The translations under genes were made by a program, and so were the position numbers. The notes under the pieces are model-generated. The model did not search any database and had not been told where the DNA came from. It saw nothing but the letters and a program-made list of their open reading frames with translations. 64,000 nucleotides of DNA from Begonia masoniana (taxonomy: Eukaryota; Streptophyta; Magnoliopsida; Cucurbitales; Begoniaceae): the NCBI GenBank assembly GCA_022432975.1, contig CM039503.1:53628466-53692465 (forward strand), given 5' to 3'. Below, piece after piece: positions 46,101 to 57,004 of this stretch (position 1 is the first letter of the stretch; every line of letters starts with the position of its first letter).

Positions 46101-49100
46101 TCTATTTTTGAGGCCATTTCAGCTCCGTTTCCTCACTGCCTCCTCCAATACTAGTGAGGCCTTCCTCTCTTCCACCTCCTTGTCAGCCTGCTCCTGCTCC
46201 CACTTTTCCTTTCCAATCTCCTTCCCCTTCTCCATCTCAGACCTCGAGCCCCCACTCTCTACCTCTCGTGCGAAGGCGTCGTGCCCCTTCCTCAAGATCA
46301 CATGTTTCAGAGGCAATCTCTGCTCCACCTCTGTGCCTCTTACCATTCCAGCAAATCCTCCTTCTCCTTCTCTCCCTGCACTCTTATTTCCTCCTCTGCC
46401 TCAACCGTCCACCTATCTCTCCAGTCCTCTCTACTTTGCTTCTCCCCTCCAGAGGATTCTGTTCTCCCTCTTCCAGACTCACCTCCTCCAAGTCATATTG
46501 CTCTTTCGAGTCCACCTTCTCCACCAGTCCAACCCTCTCCACCTTCTACTATGCTCATTCCCTCTCCTGTCCCACTTCCTCCCCTAGCTCTAATGGCTCC
46601 TCCAGTCCAATTATCCTCACCAATTCCATCAGTTACTCCTGCAACTCCAAAACATATCAACGGAAGATCTCATCAGTGAGACATTTAATGCTTTGCCGTC
46701 ACGCATGACACACTGTTTGGAGACAGCCCTTGCTTTGACCATTGATACAAAGATCACTCAACTCAAGGATCAGTTGCGCGAAGATGCTGCTGTGGCTAAA
46801 GGACAAATGGATCAAATTGGATCGAAATAATACTATCTTCTCTCGTAATCTTCGAGATCTCAAGACTCAAGTTGAGGCTCTTTGCCCTGCACACATGTAC
46901 CTCTCTGCCCCACTGAGCCTACATTTGAAGACCTCCTCCTTCCTTTTTGCAGGCCGGAGGTAGTGAAGATTTTCGAGTGATGCCTTTGGATCTTCAGGAG
47001 GCAGAACTGCATTTCAATGTTTCTGCTACTCCTTCTGTCCTTGCGCCATCCTTCGAGCCCTCCAGTCCAATGGATGCCTCTCCTACTGCTCCTCTGGTAG
47101 TGAATCCCTCTCCTGTTGCTTCTCCCAGTCGAGCCTCCTCCGAGTCAGGATCTGGTGGCCTCTCAGCCCCATCTCACCTTCCTGCTCCCTTGAGGGACTT
47201 GGTGATCTATCAGGAACTCTACCTCTTGATCTTGCATCACTCCAAGCCCGTCTGGATGCCTTTTTCCATCCTTCCCTCACATTGCCCTCTTGGAATATCC
47301 ATGCCTTTTGGAATCAATTTTTAGATTCCTGTAATAGGAGATAATTTTTTTTTATATCTACATTTCTTTTCTGTTCTGGAACTCTCTTGTTCACTCCTTA
47401 GCTTGTTGAATGCAATGCTTCTTCTATTTCTCTGATTTTTTTTGTTTTTGATAATGTCAATGGGGGAGAATGAAATGTATTTGATTGAGCATGTTTAGCA
47501 TGTAGTGAAATTATTTTTTAGGAAACCTTTTATTTTGAAGTTCTGGATATGCTCTGTGTTTGCTTTTGAAGTATGCATTTGCTATGGGGGAGCTAAGACT
47601 ATGGGGGAGTTATATTTAATCAAATGTATAGGTTGTCATCATCAAAAAGGGGGAGATTGTTGACTTAACTAATGTTTAAGTCTAAATATGTTTTTGATGA
47701 TGTGTTTATATGCACGTAATATAATTTGATTATGATTATTAAATGAGAATACTGAATTATGCATTTGTTTTTAATCTGTTGAAAATACCCTTAATAAGGG
47801 TATTTTAGTATCTAATGCATGTGATTAAGTGTACAGGGCTGAAATGTGTTAAACAAAATAACTAAATCCACGGTCTCAAACGACAAGAGCGGAGTCGTTT
47901 ACAAGACTCAATCCACCGGTCACTAGACGACAAAGCGGATGAGCTAAAATGAAGTTGTAATACCCAGCTTGTACGGATTCGGATAATATATTATATTGTT
48001 ATTTATTATATAATGGCATTTTTGTAATATGTCAAATCAGGTCCGTTTCACGAAAAGAAAGCGTCATTACGACCCTAACGATTAATAGAAATTTTAAAGA
48101 AATTATGGGAATTTTCGGAGATTAAACACTATATTCCGAGTAAATACACTTTTCGTAATGTAAAAGACGTTCTCGTACAATAGTAACCGAGGTCCGAATT
48201 GCGGAACGGACAGTTTTAATAAATCCCAAATAATAAGTTGGACTTATTGGCGAAATATGGAGATTTGGAGAAACCGAATCATTAGACAATTAACGAAACA
48301 AAGGACGAAACAAATAGAAATTAGTGCGAAGGGCAAAATGGTAATTTGTAAAGTAAATTTTAATTAAATACTCTTCTCCTTCCTCCTCCCCATTTTCACG
48401 CCAGGGAAGCTCCAATTTGCGATCTCCTCTCTGCCCGCGACAACCCCTCGACGCGACCTCCGTTTTCTCTCCCGATCGTCTCGTTTCCTTACGTTTTCTC
48501 CTTCAATCGACGTTCTAGGTATGTCTTTATAGGTTTTAGACGTTTATTTCGAGTTTTTACGAGTTATACGTTTAGGGTTTTCGTTAGATTTTAATTAAAA
48601 AACGCGAATTAGGGTTCGCAATTAATAGTTAGCCGTGATTAAGTATATATTGCACGTATTCGCGTTATTGGACGAAGTTAAATCAATTCGTGAAAATGTT
48701 AAAATTAGGGATTTCCGAGATTTTAGGAATAACTCGTAAATTGGAATTCGAGGTGCCGAACGTGAATTACTCGAATAAATAGCCCAATGAATTGGATTAG
48801 AACTTTAGAAAGTCTCCTTAGTTAAGATTTTGTAAATTTGGACGATCGATAGTTTAAACTCGTTTTAACGTCGATATTGTGTTTTGCTTCAGTCAAACAA
48901 CGCTCGTGGACGGAGCTTGAGCTGCTTTGGACACGAGGTAAGTTCTCGTGATTCTTCTCTGGCCGATTGGCCTACACCGTACGTCGAATGTCGTTTCGAG
49001 GAGTTTGGTGACGCACTAGTTTATAATGTTTTGGTTGGGTAGTTAGGTTTAATTGTTTTATAGATTTTGTTTTACAGTCTTGATGGTATGTATGCTGAGT

Positions 49101-49203
49101 GTTTAAATTCTGTTATGAACTGTTTATGCATCACGTGTTTTAAAGAAAAGCATGAAAATGAATTTCTGCACAATGTTTTAAAGATAATGGAAAGAATAGA
49201 ATG

Positions 49204-52200
49204 GGCCGAAAGGCATACAGGCCGAAAGGCATACAGGCCGAAAGGCATACAGGCCGAAAGGCATACAGGCCGAAAGGCATACAGGCCGAAAGGCATACAG
49301 GCCGAAAGGCATACAGGCCGAAAGGCATACAGGCCGAAAGGCATACAGGCCGAAAGGCATACAGGCCGAAAGGCATACAGGCCGAAAGGCATACAGGCCG
49401 AAAGGCATACAGGCCGAAAGGCATACAGGCCGAAAGGCATACAGGCCGAAAGGCATACAGGCCGAAAGGCATACAGGCCGAAAGGCATACAGGCCGAAAG
49501 GCATACAGGCCGAAAGGCATACAGGCCGAAAGGCATACAGGCCGAAAGGCATACAGGCCGAAAGGCATACAGGCCGAAAGGCATACAGGCCGAAAGGCAT
49601 ACAGGCCGAAAGGCATACAGGCCGAAAGGCATACAGGCCGAAAGGCATACAGGCCGAAAGGCATACAGGCCGAAAGGCATACAGGCCGAAAGGCATACAG
49701 GCCGAAAGGCATACAGGCCGAAAGGCATACAGGCCGAAAGGCATACAGGCCGAAAGGCATACAGGCCGAAAGGCATACAGGCCGAAAGGCATACAGGCCG
49801 AAAGGCATACAGGCCGAAAGGCATACAGGCCGAAAGGCATACAGGCCGAAAGGCATACAGGCCGAAAGGCATACAGGCCGAAAGGCATACAGGCCGAAAG
49901 GCATACAGGCCGAAAGGCATACAGGCCGAAAGGCATACAGGCCGAAAGGCATACAGGCCGAAAGGCATACAGGCCGAAAGGCATACAGGCCGAAAGGCAT
50001 ACAGGCCGAAAGGCATACAGGCCGAAAGGCATACAGGCCGAAAGGCATACAGGCCGAAAGGCATACAGGCCGAAAGGCATACAGGCCGAAAGGCATACAG
50101 GCCGAAAGGCATACAGGCCGAAAGGCATACAGGCCGAAAGGCATACAGGCCGAAAGGCATACAGGCCGAAAGGCATACAGGCCGAAAGGCATACAGGCCG
50201 AAAGGCATACAGGCCGAAAGGCATACAGGCCGAAAGGCATACAGGCCGAAAGGCATACAGGCCGAAAGGCATACAGGCCGAAAGGCATACAGGCCGAAAG
50301 GCATACAGGCCGAAAGGCATACAGGCCGAAAGGCATACAGGCCGAAAGGCATACAGGCCGAAAGGCATACAGGCCGAAAGGCATACAGGCCGAAAGGCAT
50401 ACAGGCCGAAAGGCATACAGGCCGAAAGGCATACAGGCCGAAAGGCATACAGGCCGAAAGGCATACAGGCCGAAAGGCATACAGGCCGAAAGGCATACAG
50501 GCCGAAAGGCATACAGGCCGAAAGGCATACAGGCCGAAAGGCATACAGGCCGAAAGGCATACAGGCCGAAAGGCATACAGGCCGAAAGGCATACAGGCCG
50601 AAAGGCATACAGGCCGAAAGGCATACAGGCCGAAAGGCATACAGGCCGAAAGGCATACAGGCCGAAAGGCATACAGGCCGAAAGGCATACAGGCCGAAAG
50701 GCATACAGGCCGAAAGGCATACAGGCCGAAAGGCATACAGGCCGAAAGGCATACAGGCCGAAAGGCATACAGGCCGAAAGGCATACAGGCCGAAAGGCAT
50801 ACAGGCCGAAAGGCATACAGGCCGAAAGGCATACAGGCCGAAAGGCATACAGGCCGAAAGGCATACAGGCCGAAAGGCATACAGGCCGAAAGGCATACAG
50901 GCCGAAAGGCATACAGGCCGAAAGGCATACAGGCCGAAAGGCATACAGGCCGAAAGGCATACAGGCCGAAAGGCATACAGGCCGAAAGGCATACAGGCCG
51001 AAAGGCATACAGGCCGAAAGGCATACAGGCCGAAAGGCATACAGGCCGAAAGGCATACAGGCCGAAAGGCATACAGGCCGAAAGGCATACAGGCCGAAAG
51101 GCATACAGTTAAAATGGGCCGAAAGGCATACAGGCCGAAAGGCATACAGGCCGAAAGGCATACAGGCCGAAAGGCATACAGGCCGAAAGGCATACAGGCC
51201 GAAAGGCATACAGGCCGAAAGGCATACAGGCCGAAAGGCATACAGGCCGAAAGGCATACAGGCCGAAAGGCATACAGGCCGAAAGGCATACAGGCCGAAA
51301 GGCATACAGGCCGAAAGGCATACAGGCCGAAAGGCATACAGGCCGAAAGGCATACAGGCCGAAAGGCATACAGGCCGAAAGGCATACAGGCCGAAAGGCA
51401 TACAGGCCGAAAGGCATACAGGCCGAAAGGCATACAGGCCGAAAGGCATACAGGCCGAAAGGCATACAGGCCGAAAGGCATACAGGCCGAAAGGCATACA
51501 GGCCGAAAGGCATACAGGCCGAAAGGCATACAGGCCGAAAGGCATACAGGCCGAAAGGCATACAGGCCGAAAGGCATACAGGCCGAAAGGCATACAGGCC
51601 GAAAGGCATACAGGCCGAAAGGCATACAGGCCGAAAGGCATACAGGCCGAAAGGCATACAGGCCGAAAGGCATACAGGCCGAAAGGCATACAGGCCGAAA
51701 GGCATACAGGCCGAAAGGCATACAGGCCGAAAGGCATACAGGCCGAAAGGCATACAGGCCGAAAGGCATACAGGCCGAAAGGCATACAGGCCGAAAGGCA
51801 TACAGGCCGAAAGGCATACAGGCCGAAAGGCATACAGGCCGAAAGGCATACAGGCCGAAAGGCATACAGGCCGAAAGGCATACAGGCCGAAAGGCATACA
51901 GGCCGAAAGGCATACAGGCCGAAAGGCATACAGGCCGAAAGGCATACAGGCCGAAAGGCATACAGGCCGAAAGGCATACAGGCCGAAAGGCATACAGGCC
52001 GAAAGGCATACAGGCCGAAAGGCATACAGGCCGAAAGGCATACAGGCCGAAAGGCATACAGGCCGAAAGGCATACAGGCCGAAAGGCATACAGGCCGAAA
52101 GGCATACAGGCCGAAAGGCATACAGGCCGAAAGGCATACAGGCCGAAAGGCATACAGGCCGAAAGGCATACAGGCCGAAAGGCATACAGGCCGAAAGGCA

Positions 52201-52359
52201 TACAGGCCGAAAGGCATACAGGCCGAAAGGCATACAGGCCGAAAGGCATACAGGCCGAAAGGCATACAGGCCGAAAGGCATACAGGCCGAAAGGCATACA
52301 GGCCGAAAGGCATACAGGCCGAAAGGCATACAGGCCGAAAGGCATACAGGCCGAAAGGC
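49204..52359. repeat. 16-bp minisatellite GGCCGAAAGGCATACA, 196 copies
   Basis: Block 1 (49204-51107) is exactly 119 units. Nine bases, GTTAAAATG, interrupt it. Block 2 (51117-52348) is 77 units, with a final partial unit to 52359. All units appear identical by eye. Because 16 is not a multiple of three, each strand reads as one 16-residue peptide unit in all three frames, and none of the six frames contains a stop. The open frames of over 1000 codons here come from that arithmetic and are not gene calls. Both blocks are entered through AATG before the first GGCC. Confidence 0.97.
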
Positions 52360-52470
52360 GATTGCTCGCCACAAACCGTGGCGAGCAATCGCCACAGGCG
52401 ATGCAACAGGCAATTACTCGCCTGTTGCAATCGCCTCAGGGGCGATTATTCGCCCCAGCGAATAATCGCC
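52357..52470. other. Three consecutive hairpins at the end of the 16-bp array
   Basis: Hairpin 1: GGCGATTGCTCGCCAC (52357-52372), a five-base loop, then its perfect complement to 52393. Hairpin 2 (52396-52436): AGGCGATGCAACAGGC against GCCTGTTGCAATCGCCT with one bulged base. Hairpin 3: GGCGATTATTCG (52441-52452), a six-base loop, then a perfect complement to 52470. All three are bounded by GGCGAT...ATCGCC. Confidence 0.9.
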
Positions 52471-52694
52471 TCTTTATTTTTATTTATTATTTAAATTGTT
52501 TTTAATTTAATTAAATTAAGTTTTAATTAAATGGTTTTAAAGTTTCAATTGTTTTAAAAAGTTATAATTCAATTCCGATTTCGATTTTGGTTTAGTTTCC
52601 GCTTAGAGTTTATTTAAAGTATAGGGATAAGTAAAAAAAATATATATATATAGTACGGGAAATACGGGCACAGTATTAGGGACGTGACAGAAGT

Positions 52695-53865
52695 ACTCCA
52701 CCGCTCACTAGACGACAAGGCGGATGAGCTAAAATGAAGTACTCCACCGCTCGCTAGACGACAAGGCGGATGAGCTAAAATGAAGTACTCCACCGCTCGC
52801 TAGACGACAAGGCGGATGAGCTAAAATGAAGTACTCCACCGCTCGCTAGACGAAAAGGCGGATGAGCTAAAATGAAGTACTCCACCGCTCGCTAGACGAC
52901 AAGGCAGATGAGCTAAAACGAAGAAGTCCTACGCTCGCTAAACGACAAAGTCGGATGACTTCAACAAATTCCTCTTCCGGTCACTAAACGACAAAGGCGG
53001 AAGACGTCTAAGATTTAATCATCCGACAGCGTTTTAGAGCTTTCTCATCCGATGCCGGTTCAAGCATTTGAAGCTTTCTCATCCGATGCCGGTTCAATAT
53101 TTTCTAGTTGCATCATCCGATGGCGGTTCAAGACTAAATCAGCTTTGTCTTCCGCCAGAATTCAAATTAGCCGCGAAAGCTACAGTGTACCTCGCCCAGA
53201 AGCTTAAAATCCAAAGCATTAATGGTGTCGGGCTATTTGCGCTCTCAGAATGCAACGGCTACCTGTTTTTATACGAAAGCTGCTCCAACGGTAACAAAGT
53301 TTCCATTATTGGATAAGGAGCATTGAATTCAAGAGCCGATTGAAGACAGAGTATTTAAGCTAAGGTTAGAGCACGAAGATACAACTTTTTGCAAATTTGA
53401 ATTCGAAGCCCTAATCTGCGAAAGTGATAATACTCTGTATTTTCTCTACATCTCCCAATTCGATAACTTGAGATTTAATCTTTGAGAGTGTAGTCTGAGC
53501 TTGAACTTTACCAACTCAAATATTTTGTATAAGGCAGTGGATTATCGCCCGTGAAGAACAATCCAGATTTGTAAAAGGCAGTTGATCGGAGCCCGGAATT
53601 CCGATCTGTGTATTCTCGTTGAGGAGAAGGTCAAGGATCTTCAAGGGGTGAACCTTGAAGCGTGGATGTAGGCAAGGTTTGGTCGAACCACGTAAAAATC
53701 TCTATGTGTTAAATTTCTCTCTCTCTCTTTACTTTGATTGCTTGTCTGATTGCCTTTTAGCTTAGAGTCTTACAATAAGGGAGAAATTAACATTAGACTA
53801 CTTAATTAAGATTTTAAAAAGGGTCTAATTCACCCCCCCTTCTCTTAGACAATCTCGATCCTACA
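52695..53865 (+). repeat. 3' LTR of the SIRE-type element, right piece
   Basis: Continues the 3' LTR from the second GAAGT (52690-52694) to ...CTCGATCCTACA, then the target duplication AAGGA. A few substitutions separate it from the 5' LTR. It has four of the CCGCTCGCTAGACGA units where the 5' LTR has three. Confidence 0.93.
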
Positions 53866-54100
53866 AAGGATTCTGAAGCGCAGAGAAATTTATGTACCGG
53901 ACAAGATAAATCTTTTGAAGTCGAGCGAGGACATCAAAAAGAAATTGGCAGATCATGCACTGAAGCAAGATAGTATTCTAGATTGCAATTACGTGAATAA
54001 TTGGTTTTTCGGATCTACTTTTACACATGCTCCTCCTCCGAGTTCACTTTTGTTGCCACTAAATTTGTTGAAAAAGGGAGCATCAAAGTTTGAAGCCTGA

Positions 54101-56160
54101 TTTTTCACGGAAGAGTGGTGGGTTTGACGAGAGAAATTAGTATAAAACGGAAGAGTGATTGTTTTATTTATTTCATAAAACAATTATAATAAATCATACA
54201 ATTGTTAGCAAATCAAGAAAATTTCAAGATTACTTTCCTATGATGTGGTAAACATTTGGTAAAAATTTCTACTAAGTTGCATATCGTTTGATATTTTTTT
54301 AAAATTAATTTATAAAGTGAATAATGAATGAGAGGTCATTGAGAATGAGGGACCGCTCTAAAAGAACAGTCCCCCGTTCTCAACGGTCTCCATTCTCAAT
54401 TACCTAACACTTGAATTTTGACTCCGACAGAACTGAGGGGCCGTTTTAAAACGAACAGTTGCACATTTTATGTGTAAAATGTAAAAGGGAGATATCGGTC
54501 GACCGCCAGAAGTTTTTTTGTTGGTTTTTCGATAGTTTAAAATTTTTTTTAGCATAAATATACTTTGAGAGTTTTTTTTAATTTTAACCCGTACTTCAAA
54601 GGTTAAAATGATTTTAACATTTTTTTTAACAGAACATATATTTCCACGAGCCATAACACAATTATATTATACATTGTTTATATTTATATCTCTCTAGTCA
54701 ATTAATGTCACGTGTAAATTTATAAAAAAAAAGTCCCTTTTGATTATTTTTTAGTAATTATTTATCCATTTACAACTCACCAAGATAAAAAATTTGTTGT
54801 TATTCTCTCTTCAAATACTTGCTAGGTGCCAAAAAAATAATTGATATAATTAATGTAATAAATTAATTATTTATAATTTATTAAATTAATTATACACCTT
54901 AATTGCATCAATAACTATTTGACATGTCATCGAGTATTTTAACATAACATAATAAGAGAATAAACATGACGTTATATTTCTTAGGCGCCCCCGATCACCT
55001 TGTCTGATAATAGTCACAACATTTTTAGTTCTACCCATCATAGGATTAAGGTAAGTATCCTTAATTCTCTTTTGAGATACATGCATAATTTTCTTAAACA
55101 TTTTTCTCAGATTTGGGACAGAGTTGACAATTAATGTTTTTTTTTTTTAAATTTTATTCCCATAACACAATAATTATGAATAAAATCTAAATTCCAAGCA
55201 ATATCTTGACTGACCGAATTTACTTTTTGTTGGCGATACATGAACTGACTAATTGACTAACTAACATTCTAACATTACTTCAATTATTGTTTGTCCGTTT
55301 TATGTCCCGTCACCTTGTTGTCTGCATCGAATCCTGCGGGCACTTCCTTTGTGTGCTCTTTTTTTCTCGTCCTCCTCTCCTCACTGCCTTCATCCTCTTT
55401 TGCAATGAAGAGATTTGAAGTTGCCTATGATTTAATTTGAAGGGGAGAGTAAATATTAATGCGAAGCCTGGAACAAAGAAATTCCCAGTGCTTTAGTTCT
55501 CGAAAATCAGGTAAGTTTACGAACAGACATTGTTCTCCAATGCAGGAAAATGCAAATCATTACCCTTTTTCTCTATGTATTTAATTTGAATGCATTGGAT
55601 TTTCGTTCAGGACATCAATGACCCAATTGACGTTCAAGGGAGAAATTCACATCTCGGAGATGTTTTGGTGCAAAAAGCATTTTTGAACCATCCTTTATTG
55701 GCAGTTAGCTTAGGTGACCTCCCGACGACTTGACTTCTCTTCCCCAGGCCACCATTTACCGGTTACTCTGAAAATTTTCATACTTTTCTGTCATCGGGAT
55801 GGTGACAGCAGTGTAGCAATGGACAATGGACAGCCATGGCTGTTGGCTATTCTTCACTGGTAAGCTTTTCGAGCTGTTCTGTATTCTTATTTATAATGCA
55901 ATAATATTTATAATTTTATAAATGAAAACATACTTCCATGCTTTAACCTGGGCACGGGCATAGAGTCTCTTATTTTAATTGTTAATAGTTTATCTTAATT
56001 AAAAAAAAAGAAGCCTAAAGTCTTGTTTTTGCCTCTATGCACTTGAGAGCTATTTCTTCAAAACGAAACTTAGGCCAGTATTGAGAGTCAACTATTAAAA
56101 ACTATCACTCAATCATCATTACATACTAGAAAACTTTCGTAGACTTACATAGAAGCAAGC
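54101..56160. other. AT-rich intergenic region with a small inverted repeat
   Basis: No clear gene. TTGAGAATGAGGGACCG (54336-54352) is inverted as CGGTCTCCATTCTCAA (about 54382-54397). Inside it, GGGACCGCTCT faces AGAACAGTCCC, a motif also seen at about 30370. A + strand leader-like stretch ends AAAATCAG then GTAAGTTT (donor at 55511). Confidence 0.5.
55590..55733 (+). pseudogene. Possible relic coding exon, unrecognised
   Basis: A 47-codon frame (ATG 55590, TGA 55731) with protein-like composition, including RNSHLGDVLVQKAFLNHPLL. A splice acceptor-like TTCGTTCAG ends at 55610, and an upstream donor-like GTAAGT is at 55511. I do not recognise it. It could be a leftover exon or chance. Confidence 0.25.
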
Positions 56161-56490
56161 TCAAACAAGATTATAGAGAACGAGAAAGAGCAGGAAGAAA
56201 AGTAATGTTCCCAATCCGATTCCGACCCCCTCGCCGTAGCCATCTTGGCTGCTCGTTTGCTGAACTTGGAAAGTGGTAGCCATGGGAGCATAACCAAAGA
56301 AAGAAGAAGAAGAAGAAGGCAAAGGAAGAAGCAGCAGCAGAAAAAGAATCAGCAGTCCAACCCAGATTCCTATCTGAAGAAAAGATTCTAAACTCTCCAT
56401 TATTGATGGTGCTATCGGCCAGAAGATTATCAGTCCTAAGAATCCCACTATTAAGCAAGGAACAAGAGGTGATGGACCAATACTACTCAT
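56161..56490 (-). CDS. Small predicted multipass membrane protein, unknown function
   Basis: A 109-codon frame from ATG 56490. Hydrophobic segments lie at about residues 8-27 (PCLIVGFLGLIIFWPIA), 36-56 (GIWVGLLILFLLLLLPL) and 91-108 (GLGTLLFFLLFLVLYNLV), with a Ser-rich and Gly-rich loop between the last two. A second Met at residue 31 is a possible alternative start. I do not recognise the family with confidence; short plant proteins with this layout exist. Its ATG directly follows the long GA tract on the sense strand, so the tract would be in the 5' leader or promoter. There is no second-exon evidence. Support rests on a clean frame with ordered membrane segments. Confidence 0.55.
   Translation of the reverse strand: MSSIGPSPLVPCLIVGFLGLIIFWPIAPSIMESLESFLQIGIWVGLLILFLLLLLPLPSSSSSFFGYAPMATTFQVQQTSSQDGYGEGVGIGLGTLLFFLLFLVLYNLV

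Positions 56491-57004
<514 letters not shown>

Larger units (their letters stand above)
39411..49099. repeat. 4.86-kb tandem duplication (copy 1 39411-44275, copy 2 44276-49099)
   Basis: From TGTTGATAGGAAA at 39411, everything through the end of pol, the extra frame, the first 300 bp of the 3' LTR and the first 1.16 kb of the nested solo LTR is repeated from TGTTGATAGGAAA at 44276. Copy 2 ends at CTGAGTG, where TGTTTAAATTC continues at 49100. The junction has a four-base microhomology (TGTT). Copy 2 is about 41 bp shorter and carries dozens of one- or two-base indels and some garbled stretches (for example 44290-44620), while other parts are identical. Copy-2 frames at 45000-47330 are broken versions of the 40162-42502 frame. 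Confidence 0.9.
43118..52689 (+). mobile_element. Chromovirus-type solo LTR nested in the SIRE 3' LTR
   Basis: Termini TGTAATACCC...GGGACGTGACA, flanked by GAAGT on both sides (43113-43117 and 52690-52694), mark one LTR-type insertion with no internal coding region. The start resembles the LTR start of the Tekay-like element here (TGTAACACCC), so the same broad group is likely. Setting aside the tandem duplication, its length is about 4.75 kb, of which 3.15 kb is the 16-bp array. A solo LTR arises by recombination between the two LTRs of a complete element. Positions 43560-44115 show leader-like sequence with splice-site-like CTAG-GTATGT, CTTCAG and CGAG-GTAAGT. Confidence 0.8.
33653..53865 (+). 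mobile_element. SIRE/Maximus-type Ty1/copia retrotransposon (Sirevirus) with nested insertion
   Basis: The order is 5' LTR 33653-35074, initiator-Met primer-binding site 35077-35088, gag 35140-36729, pol 36738-39846, an extra 3' frame 40162-42502, polypurine tract 42804-42817, and a 3' LTR split between 42818-43117 and 52695-53865. The target duplication is AAGGA (33648-33652 and 53866-53870). A long gag with two zinc knuckles and a coiled coil, plus a third frame between pol and the 3' LTR, is typical of Sireviruses. Pol has two stops and a frameshift, so the copy is probably not autonomous. The 20.2-kb span is inflated by a nested solo LTR and a 4.86-kb tandem duplication. Confidence 0.93.
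33511..54100 (+). pseudogene. PNRC-like host gene, coding sequence split by the SIRE insertion
   Basis: The left piece (33511-33652) and right piece (53871-54100), joined after removing the element and one copy of AAGGA, give a perfect 123-codon frame ending in TGA. The join falls inside codon 48. Around it lies MGEVRILKRRE, a motif I associate with this small plant family, with half on each side of the insertion. Near the C terminus Trp92 and a Pro/Ser box (APPPSSLLLP) form the PNRC-type motif known from decapping-activator proteins. The function here is inferred only from that motif. With the element in place the left half would run into the LTR and stop after three more codons. The undamaged frame implies the gene was intact until a recent insertion. 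GAG followed by GTAAGG at the break looks like a splice donor, but uninterrupted coding across the site argues against an intron. Confidence 0.75.

Noticed and set aside
44229..47324. Separate genes in the second copy of the tandem duplication
   Set aside because: They are broken copies of the pol end and third frame already described in copy 1, with many small indels.
49204..52359. CRISPR array
   Set aside because: Units are contiguous with no unique spacers, the genome is a plant's, and no Cas genes are present.
49067..52505. Open frames of 434-1097 codons on both strands across the 16-bp array
   Set aside because: They follow from a 16-bp unit lacking stops in every frame; the same 16-residue unit appears in all three frames of a strand and there is no other protein feature.
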